Below are positions 22,367 through 37,105 of a DNA stretch of 64,000 bases, piece by piece (position 1 is the stretch's first letter; every line of letters starts with the position of its first letter). Made by a program: the position numbers and the translations under genes. The notes under the pieces are model-generated. The model made no database searches, had not been told where the DNA came from, and was given only the letters and a program-made list of their open reading frames with translations. The stretch is from Petrolisthes cinctipes (taxonomy: Eukaryota; Arthropoda; Malacostraca; Decapoda; Porcellanidae): contig JAWQEG010001441.1 of NCBI GenBank assembly GCA_033782935.1, positions 372,001-436,000 on the forward strand, written 5' to 3'.

Positions 22367-25323
22367 TATTTAGGGGTCCCAGAAGCGATCTGTACATGCC
22401 TACTCAGTGTTAGAGTATTTTCAAAATACAGGCCCTAAACATGCTGAAAATCGATATTTTAGATGCCCAAAGTCAATATGTGCATGTATCTTCTGTACCC
22501 GTTTATATCTCAAATTCAGGCTCAAAACACCCGAAAATTCAATATTTTGGGGTCCCAGAAGCAATCTGTACATGCCTACACAGTGCTAGAATATTTTCAA
22601 AATATAGGCTAAAAACATGCTAAACATCGACATTTTAGGTGCCAAAAAATCGATATCTCAAATTCAGTCCCAAAACACCCGAAAACTCGATATTTAGAGG
22701 TCCCAGAAGGTATCTGTACATGCCTACTCCGTGTTAGAGTATTTTCAAAATACAGGCCAAAAACATACTGAAAATCGATCTTTTAGGTGCCCAAAAGTCG
22801 ATATGTGCATGCATCTTCTGTACCCGTTTATATCTCAAATTCTGGCCCTAAACACCCGAAAATTCGATATTTGCGGGTCCCAGAAGCGATCTGTACATGC
22901 CTACTCCGTGTTAGAGTATTTTCAAAATTCAGGCCCAAAACATGCTGAAAATCGATATTTTTGGTGCCCAAAGTCAATATGTGCATGTATCTTCTGTACC
23001 CGTTTATATCTGAAATTCAGGCTCAAAACACCCGAAAATTCAATATTTTGGGGTCCCAGAAGCAATCTGTACATGCCTACTCAGTGCTAGAATATTTTCA
23101 AAATATAGGCTAAAAACATGCTAAAAATCGATCTTTTAGGTGCCAAAAAGTCGATATCTCAAATTCAGTCCCAAAACACACGAAAATTCGATATTTAGGG
23201 GTCCCAGAAGCGATCTGTACATGCCTACTCCGTGTTAGAGTATTTTCAAAATACAGGCCAAAAACATACTGAAAATCGACCTTTTAGGTGCCCAAAAGTC
23301 GATATGTGCATGCATATTCTGTACCCGTTTATATCTCAAATTCAGGCTCAAAACACCCGAAAATTCAATATTTTGGGGTCCCTGAAGCAATCTGTACATG
23401 CCTACGCAGTGCTAGAATATTTTCAAACTATAGGCTAAAAACATGCTAAAAATCGACATTTTAGGTGCCAAAAAATCGATATCTCAAATTCAGTCCCAAA
23501 ACACCCGAAAATTCGATATTTTGTGGTCCCAGAAGCGATCTGTACATGCCTACTCCGTGTTAGAGTATTTTCAAAATTCAGGCCCAAAACATGCTGAATA
23601 TCGATATTTTTGGTGCCCAAAGTCAATATGTGCATGAATCTTCTGTACCCGTTTATATATCAAATTCAGGCTCAAAACACCCGAAAATTCATTATTTTGG
23701 GGTCCCAGAAGCAATCTGTACAGTGCTAGAATATTTTCAAAATATAGGCTAAAAACATGCTAAAAATCGATCTTTTAGGTGCCAAAAAGTCGATATCTCA
23801 AATTCAGTTCCAAAACACCCGAAAATTCAATATTTTGGGGTCCCAGAAGCGATCTGTACATGCCTACTCAGTGTTAGAGTATTTTCAAAATACAGGCCAA
23901 AAACATACTGAAAATCGATCTTTTAGGTGCCCAAAAGTCGATATGTGCATGCATATTCTGTACCCGTTTATATCTCAAATTCAGGTTAAAAACACCCGAA
24001 AATTCAATATTTTGGGGTCCCAGAAGCAATCTGTACATGCCTACTCAGTGTTAGAGTATTTTTAAAATACAGGCCCAAAACATGCTGAAAATCGATATTT
24101 TAGATGCCCAAAGTCAATATGTGCATGTATCTTCTGTACCCGTTTATATCTCAAATTCAGGCTCAAAACACCCGAAAATTCAATATTTTGGGGTCCCAGA
24201 AGCAATCTGTACATGCCTACACAGTGCTAGAATATTTTCAAAATATAGGTTAAAAACATGCTAAAAATCGATCTTTTAGGTGCCAAAAAGTCGATATATC
24301 AAATTCAGTCCCAAAACACCCGAAAATTCGATATTTTGGGGTCCCAGAAGCGATCTGTACCTGCCTACTCCGTGTTAGAGTATTTTCAAAATTCAGGCCC
24401 AAAACATGCTGAAAATCGATATTTTTGGTGCCCAAAGTCAATATGTGCATGTATCTTTTGTACCCGTTTATATCTCAAATTCAGGCTCAAAACACCCGAA
24501 AATTCAATATTTTGGGATCCCAGAAGCAATCTGTACAGTGCTAGAATATTTTCAAAATATAGGCTAAAAACATGCTAAAAATCGATCTTTTAGGTGCCAA
24601 AATGTCGATATTTTAAATTCAGTCCCAAAACACCCGAAAATTCGATATTTAGGGGTCCCAGAAGCGATCTGTACATGCCTACTCCGTGTTAGAGTATTTT
24701 CAAAATACATGCTCAAAACATACTGAAAATCGATCTATTAGGTGCACAAAAGTCGATATGTGAATGCATCTTCTGTACCCGTCTATATCTCAAATTCTGG
24801 CCCTAAACACCCGAAAATTCGATATTTTGGGGTCCCAAAAGCGATCTGTACATGCTTACTCCGTGTTAGAGTATTTTCAAAATTCAGGCCCAAAACATGC
24901 TGAAAATCGATATTTTTGGTGCCCAAAGTCAATATGTGCATGTATCTTCTGTACCCGTTTATATCTCAAATTCAGGCTCAAAACACCCGAAAATTCAATA
25001 TTTTGGGGTCCCAGAAGCAATCTGTACATGCCTACACAGTGCTAGAATATTTTCAAAATATAGGCTAAAAACATGCTAAAAATCGATCTTTTAGGTGCCA
25101 AAAAGTCGATATCTCAAATTCAGTCCCAAAACACCCGAAAATTCGATATTTAGGGGTCCCAGAAGCGATCTGTACATGCCTACTCCGTGTTAGAGTATTT
25201 TCAAAATACATGCTCAAAACATACTGAAAATCAATCTTTTAGGTGCACAAAAGTCGATATGTGCATGCATCTTCAGTACCCGTTTATATCTCAAATTCAG
25301 GCTCAAAACACCCGAAAATTCAA
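22367..25323 (+). repeat. Mosaic block derived from both 4.4 kb and 2.4 kb units
   Basis: Monomers B C2 A B C A C2 B C' A B C B C' A B C A. 22053 to about 23930 follows 16346 to about 18225 at offset 5707. From 24332 onward it follows 20246 onward at offset 4086. The switch lies around 23960-24332, where an A-B-C trimer is followed directly by B. I see nothing but satellite here. Confidence 0.8.
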
Positions 25324-27322
25324 TATTTTGGGGTCCCAGAAGCAATCTGTACATGCCTACTCCGTGTTAGAGTATTTTCAAAATACAGGCCCAAAACATG
25401 CTGAAAATCGATATTTTAGATGCCTAAAGTCAATATGTGCATGAATCTTCTGTACCCGTTTATATCTCAAACTCAGGCTCAAAACACCCGAAAATTCAAT
25501 ATTTTGGGGTCCCAGAAGCAATCTGTACATGCCTACACAGTGCTAGAATATTTTCAAAATATAGGCTAAAAACATGCTAAAAATCGACATTTTAGGTGCC
25601 AAAAAATCGATATCTCAAATTCAGTCCCAAAACACCCGAAAATTCGATATTTAGAGGTCCCAGAAGGTATCTGTACATGCCTACTCCGTGTTAGAGTATT
25701 TTCAAAATACAGGCCAAAAACATACTGAAAATCGATCTTTTAGGTGCACAAAAGTCGATATGTGCATGCATCTTCTGTACCCGTTTATATCTCAAATTCT
25801 GGCCCTAAACACCCGAAAATTCGATATTTTGGGGTCCCAGAAGCGATCTGTACATGCCTACTCAGTGTTAGAGTATTTTCAAAATTCAGACCCAAAACAT
25901 GCTGAAAATCGATATTTTTGGTGCCCAAAGTCAATATGTGCATGTATCTTCTGTACCTGTTTATATCTCAAATTCAGGCTCAAAACAACCGAAAATTCAA
26001 TATTTTGGGGTCCCAGAAGCAATCTGTACATGCCTACTCAGTCCTAGAATATTTTCAAAATATAGGCTAAAAACATGCTAAAAATCGATCTGTTAGGTGC
26101 CAAAAAGTCGATATCTCAAATTTAGTCCCAAAACACCCGAAAATTCGATATTTAGGGGTCCCAGAAGCGATCTGTACATGCCTACTCCGTGTTAGAGTAT
26201 TTTCAAAATACATGCTCAAAACATACTGAAAATTGATCTTTTAGGTGCACAAAAGTCGATATGTGCATGCATCTTCAGTACCCGTTTATATCTCAAATTC
26301 AGGCTCAAAACACCCGAAAATTCAATATTTTGGGGTCCCAGAAGCAATCTGTACATGCCTACTCAGTGTTAGAGTATTTTCAAAATACAGGCCCAAAACA
26401 TGCTGAAAATCGATATTTTAGATGCCCAAAGTCAATATGTGCATGTATCTTCTGTACCCGTTTATATCTCAAATTCAGGCTCAAAACACCCGAAAATTCA
26501 ATATTCTGGGGTCCCAGAAGCAATCTGTACATGCCTACACAGTGCTAGAATATTTTCAAAATATAGGCTAAAAACATGCTAAAAATCGATCTTTTAGGTG
26601 CCAAAAAGTCGATATCTCAAATTCAGTCCCAAAACACCCAAAAATTCGATATTTAGGGGTCCCATGCCTGTACATGCCTACTCCGTGTTAGAGTATTTTC
26701 AAAATACATGCTCAAAACATACTGAAAATCGATCTTTTAGGTGCACAAAAGTCGATATGTGCATGCATCTTCAGTACCCGTTTATATCTCAAATTCAGGC
26801 TCAAAACACCCGAAAATTCAATATTTTGGGGTCCCAGAAGCAATCTGTACATGCCTACTCAGTGCTAGAATATTTTCAAAATATAGGCTAAAAACATGCT
26901 AAAAATCGACATTTTAGGTGCCAAAAAATCGATATCTCAAATTCAGTCCCAAAACACCCGAAAATTCGATATTTAGAGGTCCCAGAAGGTATCTGTACAT
27001 GCCTACTCCGTGTTAGAGTATTTTCAAAATACAGGCCAAAAACATACTGAAAATCGATCTTTTAGGTGCCCAAAAGTCGATATGTGCATGCATCTTCTGT
27101 ACCCGTTTATATCTCAAATTCAAGCCCAAAACACCCGAAAATTCGATATTTTGGGGTCCCAGAAGCGATCTGTACATGCCTACTCCGTGTTAGAGTATTT
27201 TCAAAATTCAGGCCCAAAACATGCTGAAAATCGATATTTTTGGTGCCTAAAGTCAATATGTGCATGTATCTTCTGTACCCGTTTATATCTCAAATTCAGG
27301 CTCAAAACACCCGAAAATTCAA
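25324..27322 (+). repeat. 1999 bp tandem unit, copy 1 (12 monomers)
   Basis: Order B C2 A B C A B C A* C2 A B. Private variants shared with the next copy are gatgcctaaagtcaatatg with gcatgaatc, aaaacaaccgaaaattc, actcagtcctagaat, atctgttaggtgcc, aaatttagtccc and tattctgggg. These make the unit recognisable within the wider satellite. Confidence 0.87.
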
Positions 27323-29321
27323 TATTTTGGGGTCCCAGAAGCAATCTGTACATGCCTACTCCGTGTTAGAGTATTTTCAAAATACAGGCCCAAAACATGC
27401 TGAAAATCGATATTTTAGATGCCTAAAGTCAATATGTGCATGAATCTTCTGTACCCGTTTATATCTCAAATTCAGGCTCAAAACACCCGAAAATTCAATA
27501 TTTTGGGGTCCCAGAAGCAATCTGTACATGCCTACACAGTGCTAGAATATTTTCAAAATATAGGCTAAAAACATGCTAAAAATCGACATTTTAGGTGCCA
27601 AAAAATCGATATCTCAAATTCAGTCCCAAAACACCCGAAAATTCGATATTTAGAGGTCCCAGAAGGTATCTGTACATGCCTACTCCGTGTTAGAGTATTT
27701 TCAAAATACAGGCCAAAAACATACTGAAAATCGATCTTTTAGGTGCACAAAAGTCGATATGTGCATGCATCTTCTGTACCCGTTTATATCTCAAATTCTG
27801 GCCCTAAACACCCGAAAATTCGATATTTTGGGGTCCCAGAAGCGATCTGTACATGCCTACTCAGTGTTAGAGTATTTTCAAAATTCAGACCCAAAACATG
27901 CTGAAAATCGATATTTTTGGTGCCCAAAGTCAATATGTGCATGTATCTTCTGTACCTGTTTATATCTCAAATTCAGGCTCAAAACAACCGAAAATTCAAT
28001 ATTTTGGGGTCCCAGAAGCAATCTGTACATGCCTACTCAGTCCTAGAATATTTTCAAAATATAGGCTAAAAACATGCTAAAAATCGATCTGTTAGGTGCC
28101 AAAAAGTCGATATCTCAAATTTAGTCCCAAAACACCCGAAAATTCGATATTTAGGGGTCCCAGAAGCGATCTGTACATGCCTACTTCGTGTTAGAGTATT
28201 TTCAAAATACATGCTCAAAACATACTGAAAATCGATCTTTTAGGTGCACAAAAGTCGATATGTGCATGCATCTTCAGTACCCGTTTATATCTCAAATTCA
28301 GGCTCAAAACACCCGAAAATTCAATATTTTGGGGTCCCAGAAGCAATCTGTACATGCCTACTCAGTGTTAGAGTATTTTCAAAATACAGGCCCAAAACAT
28401 GCTGAAAATCGATATTTTAGATGCCCAAAGTCAATATGTGCATGTATCTTCTGTACCCGTTTATATCTCAAATTTAGGCTCAAAACACCCGAAAATTCAA
28501 TATTCTGGGGTCCCAGAAGCAATCTGTACATGCCTACACAGTGCTAGAATATTTTCAAAATATAGGCTAAAAACATGCTAAAAATCGATCTTTTAGGTGC
28601 CAAAAAGTCGATATCTCAAATTCAGTCCCAAAACACCCAAAAATTCGATATTTAGGGGTCCCATGCCTGTACATGCCTACTCCGTGTTAGAGTATTTTCA
28701 AAATACATGCTCAAAACATACTGAAAATCGATCTTTTAGGTGCACAAAAGTCGATATGTGCATGCATCTTCAGTACCCGTTTATATCTCAAATTCAGGCT
28801 CAAAACACCCGAAAATTCAATATTTTGGGGTCCCAGAAGCAATCTGTACATGCCTACTCAGTGCTAGAATATTTTCAAAATATAGGCTAAAAACATGCTA
28901 AAAATCGACATTTTAGGTGCCAAAAAATCGATATCTCAAATTCAGTCCCAAAACACCCGAAAATTCGATATTTAGAGGTCCCAGAAGGTATCTGTACATG
29001 CCTACTCCGTGTTAGAGTATTTTCAAAATACAGGCCAAAAACATACTGAAAATTGATCTTTTAGGTGCCCAAAAGTCGATATGTGCATGCATCTTCTGTA
29101 CCCGTTTATATCTCAAATTCAAGCCCAAAACACCCGAAAATTCGATATTTTGGGGTCCCAGAAGCGATCTGTACATGCCTACTCCGTGTTAGAGTATTTT
29201 CAAAATTCAGGCCCAAAACATGCTGAAAATCGATATTTTTGGTGCCTAAAGTCAATATGTGCATGTATCTTCTGTACCCGTTTATATCTCAAATTCAGGC
29301 TCAAAACACCCGAAAATTCAA
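27323..29321 (+). repeat. 1999 bp tandem unit, copy 2 (12 monomers)
   Basis: The same order and private variants at offset 1999. The junction creates an adjacent B-B pair (27147 and 27323), which fits an unequal crossover between two B monomers having generated the duplication. A few single-base differences exist, for example gaaaattgatc at 26232 against gaaaatcgatc here. Confidence 0.87.
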
Positions 29322-31297
29322 TATTTTGGGGTCCCAGAAGCAATCTGTACATGCCTACTCAGTGCTAGAATATTTTCAAAATATAGGCTAAAAACATGCT
29401 AAAAATCGATCTTTTAGGTGCCAAAAAGTCGATATCTCAAATTCAGTCCCAAAACACCCGAAAATTCGATATTTAGGGGTCCCAGAAGCGATCTGTACAT
29501 GCCTACTCCGTGTTAGAGTATTTTCAAAATACATGCTCAAAACATACTGAAAATCGATCTTTTAGGTGCACAAAAGTCGATATGTGCATGCATCTTCAGT
29601 ACCCGTTTATATCTCAAATTCAGGCTCAAAACACCCGAAAATTCAATATTTTGGGGTCCCAGAAGCAATCTGTACATGCCTACTCAGTGTTAGAGTATTT
29701 TCAAAATACAGGCCCAAAACATGCTGAAAATCGATATTTTAGATGCCCAAAGTCAATATGTGCATGTATCTTCTGTACCCGTTTATATCTCAAATTCAGG
29801 CTCAAAACACCCGAAAATTCAATATTTTGGGGTCCCAGAAGCAATCTGTACATGCCTTCACAGTGCTAGAAAATTTTCAAAATATAGGCTAAAAACATGC
29901 TAAAAATCGACATTTTAGGTGCCAAAAAATCGATATCTCAAATTCAGTCCCAAAACACCCGAAAATTCGATATTTAGAGGTCCCAGAAGGTATCTGTACA
30001 TGCCTACTCCGTGTTAGAGTATTTTCAAAATACAGGCCAAAAACATACTGAAAATCGATCTTTTAGGCGCCCAAAAGTCGATATGTGCATGCATCTTCTG
30101 TACCCGTCTATATCTCAAATTCTGGCCCTAAACACCCGAAAATTCGATAGTTTGGGGTCCCAGAAGCGATCTGTACATGCTTACTCCGTGTTAGAGTATT
30201 TTCAAAATTCAGGCCCAAAACATGCTGAAAATCAATATTTTTGGTGCCCAAAGTCAATATGTGCATGTATCTTCTGTACCCGTTTATATCTGAAATTCAG
30301 GCTCAAAACACCCGAAAATTCAATATTTTGGGGTCCCAGAAGCAATCTGTACATGCCTACACAGTGCTAGAATATTTTCAAAAAATAGGCTAAAAACATG
30401 CTAAAAATCGATCTTTTAGGTGCCAAAAAGTCGATATCTCAAATTCAGTCCCAAAACACCCGAAAATTCGATATTTAGGGGTCCCAGAAGCGATCTGTAC
30501 ATGCCTACTCCGTGTTAGAGTATTTTCAAAATACATGCTCAAAACTTACTGAAAATTGATCTTTTAGGTGCACAAAAGTCGATATGTGCATGCATCTTCA
30601 GTACCCGTTTATATCTCAAATTCAGGCTCAAAACACCCGAAAATTCAATATTTTGGGGTCCCAGAAGCAATCTGTACATGCCTACTCAGTGTTAGAGTAT
30701 TTTCAAAATACAGGCCCAAAACATGCTGAAAATCGATATTTTAGATGCCCAAATTCAATATGTGCATGTATCTTCTGTACCCGTTTATATCTCAAATTCA
30801 GGCTCAAAACACCCGAAAATTCAATATTTTGGGGTCCCAGAAGCAATCTGTACATGCCTACACAGTGCTAGAATATTTTCAAAATATAGGCTAAAAACAT
30901 GCTAAAAATTGATCTTTTAGGTGCCAAAAAGTCGATATCTCAAATTCAGTCCCAAAACACCCGAAAATTCGATATTTAGGGGTCCCAGAAGCGATCTGTA
31001 CATGCCTACTCAGTGTTAGAGTATTTTCAAAATACATGCTCAAAACATACTGAAAATCGATCTTTTAGGTGCACAAAAGTCGATATGTGCATGCATCTTC
31101 AGTACCCGTTTATATCTCAAATTCAGGCTCAAAACACCCGAAAATTCAATATTTTGGGGTCCCAGAAGCAATCTGTACATGCCTTCACAGTGCTAGAATA
31201 TTTTCAAAATATAGGCTAAAAACATGTTAAAAATCGACATTTTAGGTGCCAAAAAATCGATATCTCAAATTCAGTCCCAAAACACCCGAAAATTCGA
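29322..31297 (+). repeat. Trimer block, C A B C2 A B C A B C A C2
   Basis: Monomers start at 29322, 29470, 29647, 29823, 29971, 30148, 30324, 30472, 30649, 30825, 30973 and 31150. The first part matches 14342-15167. The B at 30649 has the variant gcccaaattcaatatg, which later becomes common in 38094, 42868, 44857, 47342, 49336 and 52151, so it may represent the source lineage of those units. Confidence 0.82.
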
Positions 31298-34200
31298 TAT
31301 TTAGAGGTCCCAGAAGGTATCTGTATATGCCTACTCCGTGTTAGAGTATTTTCAAAATACAGGCCAAAAACATACTGAAAATCGATCTTTTAGGTGCCCA
31401 AAAGTCGATATGTGCATGCATCTTCTGTACCCGTTTATATCTCAAATTCTGACCCTAAACACCCGAAAATTCGATATTTTGGGGTCCCAGAAGCGATCTG
31501 TACATGCCTACTCCGTGTTAGAGTATTTTCAAAATTCAGACCCAAAACATGCTGAAAATCGATATTTTAGATGCTTAAAGTCAATATGTGCATGTATATT
31601 CTGTACCCGTTTATATCTCAAATTCAGACTCAAAACACCCGAAAATTCAATATTTTGGGGTCCCAGAAGCAATCTGTACATGCCTACACAGTGCTAGAAT
31701 ATTTTCAAAATATAGGCTAAAAACATGCTAAAAATCGACATTTTAGGTGCCAAAAAATCGATATCTCAAATTCAGTCCCAAAACACCCGAAAATTCGATA
31801 TTTAGAGGTCCCAGAAGGTACATGCCTACTCCGTGTTAGAGTATTTTCAAAATACAGGCCCAAAACATACTGAAAATCGATATTTTAGGTGCACAAAAGT
31901 CGATATGTGCATGCATCTTCTGTACCCGTTTATATCTCAAATTCTGGCCCTAAACACCCGAAAATTCGATATTTTGGGGTCCCAGAAGCGATCTGTACAT
32001 GCCTACTCAGTGTTAGAGTATTTTCAAAATACAGGCCCAAAACATGCTGAAAATCGATATTTTAGATGCCCAAAGTCAATATGTGCATGTATCTTCTGTA
32101 CCCGTTTATATCTCAAATTCAGGCTCAAAACACCCGAAAATTCAATATTTTGGGGTCCCAGAAGCAATCTGTAGATACCTACACAGTGCTAGAATATTTT
32201 CAAAATATAGGCTAAAAACATGCTAAAAATCGACATTTTAGGTGCCAAAAAATCGATATCTCAAATTCAGTCCCAAAACACCCGAAAATTCGATATTTAG
32301 AGGTCCCAGAAGGTATCTGTACATGCCTACTCCGTGTTAGAGTATTTTCAAAATACAGGCCAAAAACATACTGAAAATCGATCTTTTAGGTGCCCAAAAG
32401 TCGATATGTGCATGCATCTTCTGTACCCGTTTATATCTCAAATTCTGGCCCTAAACACCCGAAAATTCGATATTTTGGGGTCCCAGAAGCGATCTGTACA
32501 TGCCTACTCCGTGTTAGAGTATTTTCAAAATTCAGACCCAAAACATGCTGAAAATCGATATTTTAGATGCCCAAAGTCAATATGTGCATGTATCTTCTGT
32601 ACCCGTTTATATCTCAAATTCAGGCTCAAAACACCCGAAAATTCAATATTTTGGGGTCCCAGAAGCAATCTGTACATGCCTACACAGTGCTAGAATATTT
32701 TCAAAATATAGGCTAAAAACATGCTAAAAATCGACATTTTAGGTGCCAAAAAATCGATATCTCAAATTCAGTCCCAAAACACCCGAAAATTCGATATTTA
32801 GAGGTCCCAGAAGGTACATGCCTACTCCGTGTTAGAGTATTTTCAAAATACAGGCCAAAAACATACTGAAAATCTATCTTTTAGGTGCACAAAAGTCGAT
32901 ATGTGCATTCATCTTCTGTACCCGTTTATATCTCAAATTCTGGCCCTAAACACCCGAAAATTCGATATTTTGGGGTCCCAGAAGCGATCTGTAGATGCCT
33001 ACTCCGTGTTAGAGTATTTTCAAAATTCAGGCCCAAAACATGCTGAAAATCGATATTTTTGGTGCCTAAAGTCAATATGTGCATGTATCTTCTGTACCCG
33101 TTTATATCTCAAATTCAGGCTCAAAATACCCGAAAATTCAATATTTTGGGGTCCCAGAAGCAATCTGTACATGCCTACTCAGTGTTAGAGTATTTTCAAA
33201 ATACAGGCCCAAAACATGCTGAAAATCGATATTTTAGATGCCCAAAGTCAATATGTGCATGTATCTTCTGTACCCGTTTATATCTCAAATTCAGGCTCAA
33301 AACACCCGAAAATTCAATATTTTGGGGTCCCAGAAGCAATCTGTACATGCCTACACAGTGCTAGAATATTTTCAAAATATAGGCTAAAAACATGCTAAAA
33401 ATCGACATTTTAGGTGCCAAAAAATCGATATCTCAAATTCAGTCCCAAAGCACCCGAAAATTCGATATTTAGAGGTCCCAGAAGGTATCTGTACATGCCT
33501 ACTCCGTGTTAGAGTATTTTCAAAATACAGGCCAAAAACATACTGAAAATCGATCTTTTAGGTGCCCAAAAGTCGATATGTGCATGCATCTTCTGTACCC
33601 GTTTATATCTCAAATTCTGGCCCTAAACACCCGAAAATTCGATATTTTGGGGTCCCAGAAGCGATCTGTACATGCCTACTCCGTGTTAGAGTATTTTCAA
33701 AATTCAGACCCAAAACATGCTGAAAATCGATATTTTAGATGCCCAAAGTCAATATGTGCATGTATCTTCTGTACCCGTTTATATCTCAAATTCAGGCTCA
33801 AAACACCCGAAAATTCAATATTTTGGGGTCCCAGAAGCAATCTGTACATGCCTACACAGTGCTAGAATATTTTCAAAATATAGGCTAAAAACATGCTAAA
33901 AATCGACATTTTAGGTGCCAAAAAATCGATATCTCAAATTCAGTCCCAAAACACCCGAAAATTCGATATTTAGAGGTCCCAGAAGGTATCTGTACATGCC
34001 TACTCCGTGTTAGAGTATTTTCAAAATACAGGCCAAAAACATACTGAAAATCGATCCTTTAGGTGCCCAAAAGTCGATATGTGCATGCATCTTCTGTACC
34101 CGTTTATATCTCAAATTCTGGCCCTAAACACCCGAAAATTCGATATTTTGGGGTCCCAGAAGCGATCTGTACATGCCTACTCCGTGTTAGAGTATTTTCA

Positions 34201-35139
34201 AAATTCAGACCCAAAACATGCTGAAAATTGATATTTTAGATGCCCAAAGTCAATATGTGTATGTATCTTCTGTACCCGTTTATATCTCAAATTCAGGCTC
34301 AAAACACCCGAAAATTCAATATTTTGGGGTCCCAGAAGCAATCTGTACATGCCTACACAGTGCTAGAATATTTTCAAAATATAGGCTAAAAACATGCTAA
34401 AAATCGACATTTTAGGTGCCAAAAAATCGATATCTCAAATTCAGTCCCAAAACACCCGAAAATTCGATATTTAGAGGTCCCAGAAGGTATCTGTACATGC
34501 CTACTCCGTTTTAGAGTATTTTCAAAATACAGGCCAAAAACATACTGAAAATCGATCCTTTAGGTGCCCAAAAGTCGATATGTGCATGCATCTTCTGTAC
34601 CCGTTTATATCTCAAATTCTGGCCCTAAACACCCGAAAATTCGATATTTTGGGGTCCCAGAAGCGATCTGTACATGCCTACTCCGTGTTAGAGTATTTTC
34701 AAAATTCAGACCCAAAACATGCTGAAAATTGATATTTTAGATGCCCAAAGTCAATATGTGCATGTATCTTCTGTACCCGTTTATATCTCAAATTCAGGCT
34801 CAAAACACCCGAAAATTCAATATTTTGGGGTCCCAGAAGCAATCTGTACATGCCTACACAGTGCTAGAATATTTTCAAAATATAGGCTAAAAACATGCTA
34901 AAAATCGACATTTTAAGTGCCAAAAAATCGATATCTCAAATTCAGTCCCAAAACACCCGAAAATTCGATATTTAGAGGTCCCAGAAGGTACATGCCTACT
35001 CCGTGTTAGAATATTTTCAAAATACAGGCCAAAAACATACTGAAAATCGATCTTTTAGGTGCACAAAAGTCGATATGTGCATGCATCTTCTGTACCCGTT
35101 TATATCTCAAATTCTGGCCCTAAACACCCGCAAATTCGA
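31298..35139 (+). repeat. Most regular A-B-C2 run (501 bp trimers)
   Basis: Trimers start at 31298, 31799, 32294, 32795, 33466, 33967 and 34468, and an A at 34969 ends the block. The three at 33466-34968 are exact 501 bp units. The trimer at 32795 has an extra B (33142). The A monomers at 31799, 32795 and 34969 are 171 bp: ggtatctgtacatg has become ggtacatg, a 6 bp loss between two gta copies, consistent with slippage. A further 171 bp A is at 36611. Confidence 0.87.
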
Positions 35140-37105
35140 TATTTTGGGGTCCCAGAAGCAATCTGTACATGCCTACTCAGTGCTAGAATATTTTCAAAAT
35201 ATAGGCTAAAAACATGCTAAAAATCGATCTTTTAGGTGCCAAAAAGTCGATATCTCAAATTCAGTCCCAAAACACCCGAAAATTCGATATTTAGGGGTCC
35301 CAGAAGCGATCTGTACATGCCTACTCCGTGTTAGAGTATTTTCAAAATACATGCTCAAAACATACTGAAAATCGATCTTTTAGGTGCACAAAAGTCGATA
35401 TGTGCATGCATCTTCAGTACCCGTTTATATCTCAAATTCAGGCTCAAAACACCCGAAAATTCAATATTTTGGGGTCCCAGAAGCAATCTGTACATGCCTA
35501 CTCCGTGTTAGAGTATTTTCAAAATACAGGCCCAAAACATGCTGAAAATCGATATTTTAGATGCCCAAAGTCAATATGTGCATGTATCTTCTATACCCGT
35601 TTATATCTCAAATTCAGGCTCAAAACACCCGAAAATTCAATATTTTGGGGTCCCAGAAGCAATCTGTACATGCCTACACAGTGCTAGAATATTTTCAAAA
35701 TATAGGCTAAAAACATGCTAAAAATCGATCTTTTAGGTGCCAAAAAGTCGATATCTCAAATTCAGTCCCAAAACACACAAAAATTCGATATTTAGGGGTC
35801 CCATGCCTGTACATGCCTACTCCGTGTTAGAGTATTTTCAAAATACATGCTCAAAACATACTGAAAATCGATCTTTTAGGTGCACAAAAGTCGATATGTG
35901 CATGCATCTTCAGTACCCGTTTATATCTCAAATTCAGGCTCAAAACACCCGAAAATTTAATATTTCGGGGTCCCAGAAGCAATCTGTACATGCCTACACA
36001 GTGCTAGAATATTTTCAAAATATAGGCTAAAAACATGCTAAAAATCGACATTTTAGGTGCCAAAAATTCGATATCTCAAATTCAGTCCCAAAACACCCGA
36101 AAATTCGATATTTAGAGGTCCCAGAAGGTATCTGTACATGCCTACTCCGTGTTAGAGTATTTTCAAAATGCAGGCCAAAAACATACTGAAAATCGATCTT
36201 TTAGGTGCCCAAAAGTCGATACGTGCATGCATCTTCTGTACCCGTTTATATCTCAAATTCTGGCCCTAAACACCCGAAAATTCGATATTTTGGAGTCCCA
36301 GAAGCGATCTGTACATGCCTACTCCGTGTTAGAGTATTTTCAAAATACATGCTCAAAACATACTGAAAATCGATCTTTTAGGTGCACAAAAGTCGATATG
36401 TGCATGCATCTTCAGTACCCGTTTATATCTCAAATTCAGGCTCAAAACACCCGAAAATTCAATATTTCGGGGTCCCAGAAGCAATCTGTACATGCCTACA
36501 CAGTGCTAGAATATTTTCAAAATATAGGCTAAAAACATGCTAAAAATCGACATTTTAGGTGCCAAAAAATCGATATCTCAAATTCAGTCCCAAAACACCC
36601 GAAAATTCGATATTTAGAGGTCCCAGAAGGTACATGCCTACTCCGTGTTAGAGTATTTTCAAAATACAGGCCTAAAACATACTGAAAATCGATCTTTTAG
36701 GTGCACAAAAGTCAATATGTGCATGCATCTTCTGTACCCGTTTATATCTCAAATTCTGGCCCTAAACACCCGAAAATTCGCTATTTTGGGGTCCCAGAAG
36801 CGATCTGAACATGCCTACTCCGTGTTAGAGTATTTTCAAAATTCAGACCCAAAACATGCTGAAAATCGATATTTTTGGTGCCCAAAGTCAATATGTGCAT
36901 GTATCTTCTGTACCCGTTTATATCTCAAATTCAGGCTCAAAACACCCGAAAATTCAATATTTTGGGGTCCCAGAAGCAATCTGTACATGCCTACTCAGTG
37001 CTAGAATATTTTCAAAATATAGGCTAAAAACATGCTAAAAATCGATCTTTTAGGTGCCAAAAAGTCGATATCTCAAATTCAGTCCCAAAACACCCGAAAA
37101 TTCGA
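35140..37105 (+). repeat. Irregular block with A-A doublet
   Basis: Order C A B C A* C2 A A C2 A*(171) B C. Two A monomers are adjacent at 36109 and 36286. The A-C2 pair at 36286-36610 repeats the A*-C2 pair at 35789-36108, both with tatttcgggg at the C2 start. This looks like a local duplication with loss of B. No non-satellite sequence is present. Confidence 0.82.
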
